Shown here: piece after piece, positions 1 to 7,160 of the stretch
Layout of the letters: every line of letters begins with the position of its first letter
How positions within the stretch are numbered: the first letter of the stretch is position 1
Origin: JBKPNX01 sp046732855
GTDB lineage: Bacteria; Pseudomonadota; Alphaproteobacteria; Geminicoccales; Geminicoccaceae
Direction: 5' to 3'
DNA length: 10,381 bases
NCBI GenBank assembly: GCA_046732855.1
Contig: JBKPNX010000131.1
Span: 1-10,381, forward strand
Translations under genes and position numbers: made by a program
The notes under the pieces: generated by a model
Database searches by the model: none
What the model saw: the letters and a program-made list of their open reading frames with translations, nothing else
What the model was told of the DNA's origin: nothing

Positions 1-138
1 GTCGACCTGCAGGCTGCGATCAACCGCTTCATCGAGGTCCACAACCATGACCCCAAGCCGTTTGTCTGGACCGCCGACCCCAACCGCATCCTCGAAAGCG
101 TTCGACGCGGGCACCAAACGTTGGAGACAATCCACTAG
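1..138 (+). CDS. IS630-family transposase, C-terminal fragment (cut by window edge)
   Basis: The first 45 codons are open from base 1 and end at TAG 136-138. The peptide has the typical tail of IS630/Tc1-mariner-like DDE transposases: a helix ending in an INRF motif, then DPKPFVWTADP and a final ILESVRRG...LETIH segment. In this family the segment follows the last catalytic acidic residue; the protein would cut and join DNA at the element's inverted repeats. The catalytic DDE core lies left of the window, so I cannot say whether the gene is intact. No mutation is visible in the part shown. The right terminal repeat of the element should lie shortly after the stop codon, but I could not recognise it without the left end. 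Confidence 0.85.
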   Translation, partial: VDLQAAINRFIEVHNHDPKPFVWTADPNRILESVRRGHQTLETIH

Positions 139-546
139 TCCGCGAACGGAAGAGGAGTAAAGCTGGAAGCTCATGACGACGGCCGACTGCTGGAGTTCGC
201 CATGTGCGGACCACGGGGCGCAAGCGACGCCTCCGTCCAGATGCGCCGTGAGCCGACGCGGTGGTTACACTCCGCCGAGCCAGGCGCGCGTGGCGGGATT
301 ACGGCGGGTCTGATGGAAATCAAGCCCGGATTTCGCGATGCCGCTACGTACAGTCCGAACATGCGCTGGCGTGAACTGCGCAGACTGCAGGCGCGCGCGG
401 CGCGCACGCCGAGCGCTGATGCACTGCCAGACCATCGGGCCGACGCCCGTGTTCAGTCTTCTTTACCGAACTACGATGGGGCGAGCAAACCACCCTGGGG
501 CCTGTAGGCGGCCCTGCGTATGGCGTGATGCTCATCCAGCCTCCCT
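139..546. other. Stretch without a recognisable gene, downstream of the IS630 transposase
   Basis: GC-rich sequence with overlapping open frames on both strands, none with a recognisable domain, convincing ribosome binding site or consistent codon pattern. The first part probably contains the right end of the IS630-type element. The rest looks like decayed sequence. I see no RNA gene, repeat array or clear promoter. Confidence 0.5.
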
Positions 547-878
547 GTGGACATCGCTGCTCGGTTGCCCACAAGGGCCCCCACCGCAACCATCACCAAC
601 TTGGAGAAGATTCCGGCCCAACTCCGTGGGCCAAGCACGCCAAGCCTTCGAGCAGCGGCCGGTGCTGGCCGGCAGTTACGAGAGCTCCAAACGCACTTCA
701 AGGAGATCTGCTACCTCCGCAAGCTCCGCGTCACCAGCAAGATCCATCGGGATTGGCCGAGCTGGTGACCCAGGCGCGGCAGGAACGGACGCGCCAGATG
801 GCGACGATCCAGACCATGGCGCAAGTGGCGTTGGCCGCGCGCAAGCTGCGGGCCAGAAGCCAAGCACGCGGCCGGTAA
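547..878 (+). pseudogene. Possible remnant of a small helical protein, phasin-like at best
   Basis: Two adjacent frames look like pieces of one former gene. The first (from about 547 to 735) encodes a segment with ELQTHFKEI and YLRKLRVTS. The second (about 740 to TAA at 876-878) encodes DPSGLAELVTQ followed by a long amphipathic helical stretch (RQMATIQTMAQVALAARKL). The second piece shows strong G/C preference at third codon positions, as expected for former coding DNA in a GC-rich genome. Helical segments with an xxLAELVTQ turn occur in phasin-type granule-associated proteins, but the resemblance is by eye only. A single frameshift near 735-745 would join the halves. It could equally be an unrelated coiled-coil protein or chance. 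Confidence 0.25.
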
Positions 879-1188
879 TCTGCGCCCACGAGTGTAAGCG
901 CCTGATCCAACGCTTACCGCGCCCGCCCGCGCCAGGTGGGCCCCAGGATCTGTGGCAGCACTGTCCCGCGACGCGTCTGAAGCGCAATGGACCAGGGCAG
1001 GCAGGCTCACCGCCCGGCACTTCAGCCGAATGACCCGCAAGGGCGAAACACGCTCCGCAAAGGGACCGATGCTTCCACGAAGCGCTGTGCAATGGTTCCA
1101 TCTCGGCCGGCGCCACTTCCGGCCCGCCGACCGGGTGCATCGCGGTATCATCCCACGTATCGCCCGCTCTCAGCTACATCAGGGTCGG
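879..1188. other. Stretch without a recognisable gene
   Basis: About 300 bases between the possible helical-protein remnant and the XRE-type pseudogene. Several short frames overlap on both strands, rich in Arg, Pro, Ala and Gly, the usual composition of non-coding frames in GC-rich DNA. I find no domain, terminator hairpin or repeat. Confidence 0.5.
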
Positions 1189-1472
1189 TCATGATTGCTG
1201 ATCCTCCGGCCCGCCGGCCTGCTCATCTGGCCAACGTTTCTTCAGTTGCACGCCCGCACCGCCACCGAGCGAGGCGCCGCCTTCCGGGATGAATTCAATT
1301 CCGGTGTCCGTGAAACGCGCGCACGATTTTGTCCGAGGGACTTCTTCGGGTCGACCGCGCTGGTCTCGAGATTGTTGATAGTGTTGAGCGCCACCTTGGG
1401 GCGGTCCGCAACGTCCTGTTGCGACCAGCCCAAGAGCACGCCCGCCGCACGCAACTGTCGAACCTTGACCAC
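1189..1472 (-). pseudogene. XRE-family HTH transcriptional regulator, frameshifted
   Basis: Read on the minus strand from a GTG at 1472-1470, preceded by a purine-rich GAGGGCGAG that can serve as ribosome binding site. The first frame gives a clear XRE/Cro-type helix-turn-helix: QLRAAGVLLGWSQQDVAD, then VALNTINNLE, then a VDPKK turn. After the codons for K-S-L, one extra base moves the frame so that DKIVRAF is read, and a second extra base about 21 bases later moves it to TDTGIEFIPEGG. The last frame continues to VQLKK and ends with TGA (bases 1191-1189). Small rhizobial-type XRE proteins of this build normally run GWSQQDLA...INNLE...VRAF...GIEFI...GVRLKK in one frame, so this is one gene with two single-base insertions (roughly 1315-1345). 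The DNA-binding part may still be translated as a truncated peptide, but the intact product is lost. Its operators are unknown. Confidence 0.8.
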
Positions 1473-1845
1473 CTCGCCCTCGCCGCTGGTAGGCGAACGG
1501 CGCCTCCACTTCCATGTATATTGTGTTCAGTTCCGACTTCCAGATCAGTTGAACGCTTGGTGACCTTATCCCCGATTTTACTATGAAAATCATGGTGTTG
1601 ATGCGGGCCAAGGGGATGCGATTGTGGGGTACTCGACGGGTGAAGCCATAATTCGTTGGTGTTAGGACCTGCTGGTTACGAGTACTCCGCGGAATGATTA
1701 CAATAAATTGATTATTTACAAGCCGACCGTCTGCGCTTTTCCTATGCTAACTGAGTGACGCTGATGAACAGTGCTTTGGTGGTCAGAACCGCTGTGCCGT
1801 CCCAATACAAGCCGGTAGAAAAAATGTGAAATGGAGGGAACGGTC
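1473..1845. other. AT-richer intergenic stretch
   Basis: No gene recognised. The part from about 1690 to 1745 is clearly richer in A/T than its surroundings (around TTACAATAAATTGATTATTT). It could carry a promoter for the small peptide gene and the epimerase downstream, but I could not find a -35/-10 pair at a normal spacing. No terminator hairpin was seen for the flanking genes. Confidence 0.4.
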
Positions 1846-2004
1846 GTGAAGAAGTGTCATGATGAGGAGGCTTCTGGTCTCCGCTGTGGCGTTGGGCGCC
1901 CTGACCTCGGCGGCTATCGCAGAGGAGCCGAACCAGCTGACTTCAGACTCGGCGTCCTCACGCTCGGCATCATCGCTGGCGCACTTGACTGGGTGCTCCT
2001 GTGA
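1846..2004 (+). pseudogene. Small exported peptide gene with split reading frame
   Basis: Two frames share one gene-like layout. A GTG at 1846 has a good ribosome binding site (GGAGGG about eight bases upstream) and starts V-K-K. A second frame with ATGs at 1859 and 1862 encodes a textbook signal peptide: MRRLLVSAVALGALTSAAIA with cleavage expected after AIA, then EEPNQLT. The frame of the GTG resumes the sense with DFRLGVLTLGIIAGALDWVLL and stops at TGA 2002-2004. Tiny exported proteins of the form signal peptide, then E-P-x-QLTD, then a short hydrophobic tail are familiar in alphaproteobacterial genomes (from memory, not searched), and joining the frames would restore that pattern with about 50 to 55 residues. 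As the DNA stands, the ATG frame reads on to 2182, into the epimerase gene, with no sensible sequence. Most likely a pseudogene; sequencing error is the alternative. Confidence 0.5.
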
Positions 2005-2060
2005 TCGCCGAGTTGGGAGGGCATGCGTTTCTGAAGAGTTCATCAGATCGGGGGTGAAGG

Positions 2061-3026
2061 ATGACAAAGATTCTGATCACGGGCTCCTATGGACTAATAG
2101 GAACAGCGGTCACACGTGCACTCGTTCTGAATGGATACGAGGTGCGCCGATTCGATGTTCGGTTGCCTACCACACACCGTGATTACGGTGACATTCGAGA
2201 CCAAATGCTAGTGAACCGCATCGCCTGGGACGTGGACGGCATCATTCACCTAGCCGCGGTATCGCGGGTGCAGTGGGGCGACGCGGATCCGGATCAGTGC
2301 TGGCAAACCAACGTCATCGGTACCAGGAATATCATCCGTGCCGCCGCCGCATCCGAGCGGAAGCCGGTCGTGGTCATCGCGAGCAGCCGCGAGGTATACG
2401 GCGAACCAACGGCGTTGCCGGTGCATGAGGATACCCCACCCGCCCCGGTCAACGTTTACGGCCGGTCCAAGGTGGCCTGCGAACGAGCAGCCCTCGCTGG
2501 CCGCGAGACCGGCATCAATACCGCTGTTGTCCGTTTCTCGAACGTCTACGGCAGCACGGCGGATCACTTCGACCGCGTAGTGCCGGCGTTTGCGCGCGCC
2601 GCCAGCGAGGGCACGACGATGCGTGTGTGCGGTCGCGGCCATGTGTTCGACTTCACGCATGTAGATGACAGCGCGAGCGGCATGATCATGGTGCTGAAGA
2701 CGCTGTTGGCGGGCGAGCGCAACCTTCCGCCGATCCATTTCGTCACTGGGCGGGCAACGACGTTGGAGCAGCTCGCGGAGATAGCCCAGCAGGCGGGCTG
2801 TTGCCGCTCCACTATCGTCGAGGCGCCGGCGCGCTCGAACGATGTGACGACATTCGTGGGCGATCCGACCCGGGCGGAGCAACTGCTTGGTTGGCGGGCA
2901 CTTATCGCGATCGAGGATGGCGTTCGGCAGCTCGTCGACGACTTCGTTGGCGCGGAGCTGACACCGCTTGTTTCGGTTCTGCACCGGCCGGCTCGCCGTT
3001 TGGCAGTCTACGCAGAAGGTGTGTAG
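2061..3026 (+). CDS. NAD-dependent epimerase/dehydratase (extended SDR family)
   Basis: A 321-residue protein of the usual length for nucleotide-sugar epimerases/dehydratases, which interconvert or dehydrate NDP-sugars in the cytoplasm using bound NAD(P). The Rossmann fold starts at residue 4 (ILITGSYGLIG; glycines 8, 11 and 14), with an acidic residue after the second strand (FDVR, D32). DGIIHLAA (residues 59-66), the SSREVYG motif (108-114) and the catalytic YGRSK (Y133, K137) follow, then VRFSNVYG (157-164) and the substrate-binding half with FDFTHVDD (196-203). All expected catalytic residues are present. ATG 2061 is preceded by GGGGTGAAGG, a good ribosome binding site. The last ~20 residues beyond the fold are basic and look family-unspecific. 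Substrate cannot be assigned; the exopolysaccharide genes 2 kb downstream suggest sugar-nucleotide supply. A small broken peptide gene lies 56 bp upstream. Confidence 0.93.
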   Translation: MTKILITGSYGLIGTAVTRALVLNGYEVRRFDVRLPTTHRDYGDIRDQMLVNRIAWDVDGIIHLAAVSRVQWGDADPDQCWQTNVIGTRNIIRAAAASERKPVVVIASSREVYGEPTALPVHEDTPPAPVNVYGRSKVACERAALAGRETGINTAVVRFSNVYGSTADHFDRVVPAFARAASEGTTMRVCGRGHVFDFTHVDDSASGMIMVLKTLLAGERNLPPIHFVTGRATTLEQLAEIAQQAGCCRSTIVEAPARSNDVTTFVGDPTRAEQLLGWRALIAIEDGVRQLVDDFVGAELTPLVSVLHRPARRLAVYAEGV

Positions 3027-3106
3027 GCCTGATCTGACACGAGCGTTTCCCCTGGATCTGTCGTTCCGCGATGGGCTTTGGGGATCAGGGAGGGAGCAGT
3101 TCCGAC

Positions 3107-3289
3107 ATGAGCGTTCTCGGCTCGATCAAAAATGCGGTACACGTGCAACTGGCCCGGCACGACACCGACCTTGCTTGGGGCGCTCAAGCGGGCCGTGAGC
3201 GCTCAGCTATCTCGGCTGCCCCGTCTTATGGCCGTCAGAAAAGATTCCGCAAATGCATATTTCAGCACAAACGAAATCGAGGGCTTTGA
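3107..3289 (+). CDS. Small hypothetical ORF or gene remnant between epimerase and LuxR-type gene
   Basis: Lies in the 288-base gap between two intact genes. ATG 3107 follows a GGGAGGGAG stretch about ten bases upstream and opens with MSVLGSIKNAV, which resembles the first residues of DUF3597-type proteins (MSIFGxIKxAIFG). After that the 60-residue frame shows no recognisable fold and becomes basic and low in structure. I read it as the start of a truncated gene, or chance. The rest of the gap contains no clear terminator for the epimerase and no convincing promoter for the regulator. Confidence 0.2.
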   Translation: MSVLGSIKNAVHVQLARHDTDLAWGAQAGRERSAISAAPSYGRQKRFRKCIFQHKRNRGL

Positions 3290-3314
3290 ATGACGCACCA
3301 CGGAGGTTGTTACT

Positions 3315-3986
3315 ATGGTTAGCTGCATGATAGACGACTTCCTAAGCTTTGGGATTGTGTATATCGACCTTGATGGAACGATAAAACGTATCAACAAAAA
3401 AGCCCAGGAGATCTTAGATCGAAGAGACGGCCTTTATCTTGAAGGAGGGAGCATTGTCACCGATGACATAAAGAGCATCGCCTTTTTTGAGCATATTCTG
3501 GATAGTGAGGGAGCTTCTGTTGACTGCGAGTCTCACCTAACCGCAGCCCGAGTTCATCGACGATTTCATCCAGATCCTTTGTTCATTGCAACTTTCAGAC
3601 TTCCAGACGGTTGCACCTTGATCATTCAGGAACCTAGGAAGCTAGCTATGCATTCGGAAAAGGTAATTGGTGCATGGCTTGAACTGACAAAGAGAGAGGC
3701 GCAACTTGTTACGCTTCTGGCGAGTGCTCGGTCATTGGAAGCGGCGGCGAATGAATTAGGTATGGCTGCTGGAACCGCACGCGCACATATCCGGCACGTA
3801 TTTGCCAAGTGTAGAGTTCGCAGCCAAACCGAGTTGGTGGCAATGATCTGCACGTCCATACCGGCTGTTAACTTGGAATATACGCCAGGCAACGACCAGC
3901 AACTCGAGCAAGACTCGGCGACGACGCTGCGTAGCGGCGTTGGGGCGACCAACGTGGTGGGCGAGGCCCCTCGCTTCGGCGATTAA
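3315..3986 (+). CDS. Stand-alone LuxR-type HTH transcriptional regulator with PAS-like N-terminus
   Basis: A 223-residue protein. The C-terminal half (about residues 122-178) is a clear LuxR/GerE-type helix-turn-helix: LTKREAQLVTLLA, then SLEAAANELGMAAGTARAHI as the two DNA-contacting helices, then VFAKCRVRSQTELV. The N-terminal half (about 8-110) begins GIVYIDLDGTIKRINKKA, the usual start of a PAS-like sensor strand and helix; there is no receiver domain with phosphorylatable aspartate and no clear acyl-homoserine-lactone pocket. It probably binds promoter DNA as a dimer in response to an unknown signal. The tail after residue 180 is Gln/Ser/Gly-rich and looks disordered. ATG 3315 has GGAGG eight bases upstream. 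Codons end in A or T far more often than in the genes on either side, which suggests recent transfer. It faces toward the exopolysaccharide genes, separated from them by a dead IS fragment. Confidence 0.85.
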   Translation: MVSCMIDDFLSFGIVYIDLDGTIKRINKKAQEILDRRDGLYLEGGSIVTDDIKSIAFFEHILDSEGASVDCESHLTAARVHRRFHPDPLFIATFRLPDGCTLIIQEPRKLAMHSEKVIGAWLELTKREAQLVTLLASARSLEAAANELGMAAGTARAHIRHVFAKCRVRSQTELVAMICTSIPAVNLEYTPGNDQQLEQDSATTLRSGVGATNVVGEAPRFGD

Positions 3987-4142
3987 TACCCGAGGCTAGG
4001 CGTCATTGCGAATTGACCGTTCGGTCACGTCGCTCCCAACAGCTTGCAGCCCTGCCGGCAAAAGCGGCGATGACAAACGGCCAGCCCATTATCGACCACC
4101 GGTCTCCCTCAACGAGCTTTTACGCGGCATAGCTTCACAACC
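3987..4142. other. Short gap after the LuxR-type gene
   Basis: No gene or clear terminator seen. It may contain the eroded terminal part of the IS1380 fragment and its inverted repeat, which I could not identify without the other end of the element. Confidence 0.35.
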
Positions 4143-4645
4143 TCACCCAGACTCTTGCTGTAGACACGCCCTTCGGTCCGTGGTCGAGGCGGATGGATAG
4201 CAGAAGCTGTCAAGCAGGATGCCAAGCCGCCGGTAGGCGAAGGATGCCAACCGGAGGCGGAGCTGGTGGCGTGCGATCGGCGAACAGATCCAGCTACTGC
4301 TATTTGATGCGGTTCTCGACCTCACCGCGGGCGCAGTAGACGGCCTCGCAGGGAGTCGATGGTGCTCGCCGGCAGGGATGTGACCACGAAGCGCGGGTTG
4401 GCGCCTTTGGCCGGATGCTCGGCCTGGGCCACCACGCGGCACGGCCGGCGCAAACTGTTCAGCGTGCGCCGAGCGAAGTCGGCGAAGCGGCGAGCCGCGT
4501 CGCCCTGGGCGAAGCTCGCGGCTTCGGCGGCGGTGAGATCTTCAGCAATCGCGCCGACCAAACGCTCGTTGCCGGCGAGCCGAACAGGCAGTTGACGCCA
4601 TTGGTTTCGCACCAAACCATGAGCTCCTCCGAGTCCCATGCATTT
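4143..4645 (-). pseudogene. IS1380-family transposase, decayed C-terminal fragment
   Basis: On the minus strand the scattered frames spell the C-terminal third of an IS1380-type DDE transposase. From about 4640: SEELMVWCETNGVNCLFG in one frame, then after a frameshift near 4580 LAGNERLVGAIAEDL, ARRFADF, RRVVAQAEH and GANPRFVVTSL. A second shift leads to YCARGEVENRIK, interrupted by two stop codons (around 4303-4309), then LDLFADRT, and after another shift QLRLRLASFAYRRLG. The YCARGE.ENRIK.QQLDLFADRT order is diagnostic for the family. At least three frameshifts and two stops make it inactive. The N-terminal two thirds are missing: similarity ends abruptly near 4645, where AT-rich sequence starts. 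The last tens of codons toward 4143, and possibly down to about 4040, are too eroded to place. Confidence 0.85.
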
Positions 4646-4710
4646 CAGCTATGCCATTTCTCATATTGATAATTGGTATAGTCATAGGTCACGTGTACTA
4701 AAGTTTGTAG

Positions 4711-4738
4711 TTGCCATCTACGGTAGGTCTCCTATGAT
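4711..4738 (+). promoter_or_regulatory. Candidate sigma70-type promoter of the BY-kinase gene
   Basis: TTGCCA at 4711-4716 and TATGAT at 4733-4738 are separated by 16 bases. Each hexamer matches the TTGACA/TATAAT consensus at five of six positions. It sits in the AT-rich 180-base gap between the IS1380 remnant and the Wzc-type gene and would give a leader of roughly 80 bases. Based on sequence match only. Confidence 0.5.
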
Positions 4739-4740
4739 GA

Positions 4741-4771
4741 CAGGGAAACCCTGCCACTACTCTACGGAGTA
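4741..4771 (+). promoter_or_regulatory. Two small inverted repeats at the predicted transcript start
   Basis: CAGGG-AAA-CCCTG at 4741-4753 and TACTC-TACG-GAGTA at 4758-4771 are perfect five-base inverted repeats with loops of three and four bases. They begin two bases after the candidate -10 box, where an operator or a leader hairpin would act. They could be a repressor site, a regulatory leader structure, or chance; five-base stems are weak evidence individually. Confidence 0.3.
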
Positions 4772-4826
4772 ATTCCCGGAGATACTATCAACCAAAAATC
4801 ATCCCAGTGAGAGTGACAGAAGCACC

Positions 4827-7160
4827 ATGGTACCAACGATGATACAACAGCCTGGCGACGCATCCATCCGCGAAATTTTACTAATGTTCCGTCGGCGGAT
4901 GTGGCTGATCTTCACCCTGACGCTCCTCGGTACAATGCTCGCCGTGTTTCTTGGATTGAGACAACCGGAGTCGTACACCGCGTCGGCCTTGCTCCTGTTC
5001 GAGCCTCGGGATGTCGGCATTGCGGACGTGAGAGCCGACTCCCAAGAGCAGTCCAGCGATCCCGCGGCGATAGAGACCCACGCTCAGGTCCTGATGTCAC
5101 GCGATCAAACGCTAAAGGTCGTGGACGAACTGAAGCTGGCCCACTTGCCGGAGTTTCAAGCGCTGGCAGAGGAACCTGGATCGGACACCCGGTTCAATGT
5201 GAATGCAATTCGAGACCGCGCTGCTGACATTTTCAAACGCAAGCTTTGGGTCGCGCAGAAGGGCAAATCTTTCGTGCTTGAGGTGTCCTTCTCCGCTTCG
5301 AATCCTGCTCTCGCCGCCTTGGTCGCGAACACGGTCAGCGGAAACTACGTTGCATCGCAGCTCCGGAAGAAGCAGGAGTCAGCGAGCAAGCTCAATGTCT
5401 GGCTCAACCAAAGATTGGCGGTCCTGCGCGAACAGGTGCTCAAGGCAGAAGCGTTAGTGGAGTCGTTCCGCGCTGATAACCGTTTGTTCTATACCAATGG
5501 CATCGAACTAAACGAGAGCCAGCTCGCAGCCCTGAACACGGAACTCGTCACGACGCGCACCGAGAAGTTCGAGAAGCTGGCAAAGCTCCGGCTAGCCCGC
5601 AGAATCGAAAACCAGGGTGGAAAGCTCGACACAATCGGAGAAGTCATCAACTCACCTCTGATCGCCCGTTTACGCGAAGAGCAGATAACGCTGCTGCGCA
5701 GGGAAGCTGAATTCTCCAAGGAGTATGGTCCACAGCATCCAGCCATGATCGAGCTCAAGCACGAGAAGGAGAAGCTCGCTCTGCAGTTCAATAATGAGGT
5801 CTTGCGCATTGCTACTAATCTCAAGAATGAGGTCGAGATCATAGCGGCCCGCGAGACCAATCTTATGACGGATCTCGAACAGCTCCGCAATCGGCAGGTT
5901 AGGGACAATCAGGTGAGGATAAAATTGCGGCAACTTGAGCGTGAGGCTTCGGCGAGTCGTGGTATTTACGAGGCGTTTTTAAGTCGGTTCAAGCAGACGA
6001 GCGAGCAGGAGAGGGTGCTTCAGCCGGACGTACAGCTCGTCTCGCGCGCGGCACCGCCACTTGTCTCCGATAAGGTCTCCCTCAAAATATTCTTCCTGGT
6101 TGGTCTGATCACGGGAAGCTTGGTCGGTAGTACGCTCGCTATTCTCCTTGAGGTCAGCCGCTCTACCATTCGCAGCGTTCGGGATATCGAAACGCTGCTG
6201 GGGACGCCGGCCCTCGGCCTAATGCCGTCGGTCAGCGGCTTCCAGCGCGAGGTGACACCACACCGTCTTTTGCTGACCGAACCCCGTTCGCCCTATGCTG
6301 AGTACACCCGCTCCATTTATGCTAGGCTTCATTTGCGCAGCAGCGGACCTGGCCCGAGGACAGTATGTGTCACTTCATGCACACCTGCTGAAGGTAAGAG
6401 CACACTGATTCTCAGCCTCGCGACCCTGGCCGTACAGAACGGCTTGCGGACCCTCGTGATCGACCTGGACCTGCGCTACCCCTCCATCCACAAGCGGCTG
6501 GGCCTCATCCCGGAGGAGAGCGTAGTGGACGTCCTGTCCAATCGAATCCCACTTCGACGAGCCGTCCTGCGCGACCCGGTCACCGGCATCGACTGCGTGC
6601 CTGCCTGCGTCGAGGAAGGTCGCCCCGCGTTGGTGACGCCCGAACACATCAAGGCACTTTTGCTCGCGGCGACCCAGACCTACGATTACGTGCTGATCGA
6701 CGCCCCTCCCCTCGGAACAAGCGACGCCCAGATCCTGGCGGCCAGTGTCGAGCAAATTGTCTTTGTCATGAAATGGTACGCTGTCGGCGTGGATACGGCC
6801 ACAACGGCCCTGCGGGATCTGGCGGCCGCTGACGCGAAGATTGCGGGCGTGGTGCTGAGCTTCGTCAATCTGCGGAGGTACGCTGCGCAGGGCTTCGGCG
6901 CCCCGGAGTCCTCCTACTACTACCGCCGACGCCGGGCGTTCATGAGCAGTATGCGGCAAGCTGTCCGCTACTTGCCCGAGTATCGAGCACTGCGCCGGCA
7001 GACAGCGAGCTTACAGCCCGGGCGTCGCTCTTTAGGCGAGCCGGCAGATCATGTCCTTGAGCGCAACAACGGCCAGTCGGCGGCGCTCAGCCGAGCGGGT
7101 GATAGCTCTGATTCAGTGCTTGACGCACCATGTCATAGAGCAGAGGCGCCCTTGCCTTGA
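4827..7160 (+). CDS. Wzc/ExoP-type chain-length determinant with C-terminal BY-kinase
   Basis: A 777-residue inner-membrane protein that in this family controls exopolysaccharide chain length and export and phosphorylates its own tyrosine tail. Wzz domain: SIREILLMFRRR (13-24), first membrane span about 24-43, then a periplasmic part with long coiled coils (about 180-215, 235-255, 285-385) including the GNVR-type segment around SRGIYEAFLSRF (376-388). Second span about 419-441. Kinase: Walker A TPAEGKST (519-526), Walker A' LVIDLDLRYP (543-552), Walker B YVLIDAPP (621-628), and a tyrosine-rich tail (Y685, YYY 697-699, Y715, Y719). All key residues are present; A521 replaces the more usual glycine of PGEGKST. 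ATG 4827 has only a weak purine-rich site (GAGAGTGACAG) upstream; ATG 4839 is an alternative. The last ~58 residues follow the tyrosine cluster, lack resemblance to the family and partly overlap the convergent glycosyltransferase gene, suggesting a lost earlier stop. Confidence 0.93.
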   Translation: MVPTMIQQPGDASIREILLMFRRRMWLIFTLTLLGTMLAVFLGLRQPESYTASALLLFEPRDVGIADVRADSQEQSSDPAAIETHAQVLMSRDQTLKVVDELKLAHLPEFQALAEEPGSDTRFNVNAIRDRAADIFKRKLWVAQKGKSFVLEVSFSASNPALAALVANTVSGNYVASQLRKKQESASKLNVWLNQRLAVLREQVLKAEALVESFRADNRLFYTNGIELNESQLAALNTELVTTRTEKFEKLAKLRLARRIENQGGKLDTIGEVINSPLIARLREEQITLLRREAEFSKEYGPQHPAMIELKHEKEKLALQFNNEVLRIATNLKNEVEIIAARETNLMTDLEQLRNRQVRDNQVRIKLRQLEREASASRGIYEAFLSRFKQTSEQERVLQPDVQLVSRAAPPLVSDKVSLKIFFLVGLITGSLVGSTLAILLEVSRSTIRSVRDIETLLGTPALGLMPSVSGFQREVTPHRLLLTEPRSPYAEYTRSIYARLHLRSSGPGPRTVCVTSCTPAEGKSTLILSLATLAVQNGLRTLVIDLDLRYPSIHKRLGLIPEESVVDVLSNRIPLRRAVLRDPVTGIDCVPACVEEGRPALVTPEHIKALLLAATQTYDYVLIDAPPLGTSDAQILAASVEQIVFVMKWYAVGVDTATTALRDLAAADAKIAGVVLSFVNLRRYAAQGFGAPESSYYYRRRRAFMSSMRQAVRYLPEYRALRRQTASLQPGRRSLGEPADHVLERNNGQSAALSRAGDSSDSVLDAPCHRAEAPLP

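Noticed and set aside
338..1033. 231-codon open frame on the plus strand
   Set aside because: Composition is dominated by Arg, Pro, Ala and Ser with no recognisable fold, no good ribosome binding site, and it overlaps equally open frames on both strands; typical chance frame in GC-rich DNA.
1706..1750. AT-rich stretch with TTGATT/TTTACA and TATGCT, considered as promoter for the epimerase
   Set aside because: Spacing between the possible boxes is 22 bases or more, too long for a normal sigma70 promoter.
2250..2984. 244-codon open frame on the minus strand
   Set aside because: Antisense shadow of the epimerase, rich in Arg and His with no fold.
4691..4696. CACGTG palindrome upstream of the BY-kinase gene, considered as a LuxR-type operator
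   Set aside because: Only six bases are symmetric and similar hexamers occur elsewhere in the window, so it is not distinguishable from chance.
6375..6959. 194-codon open frame on the minus strand
   Set aside because: Antisense shadow of the kinase domain of the Wzc-type gene.
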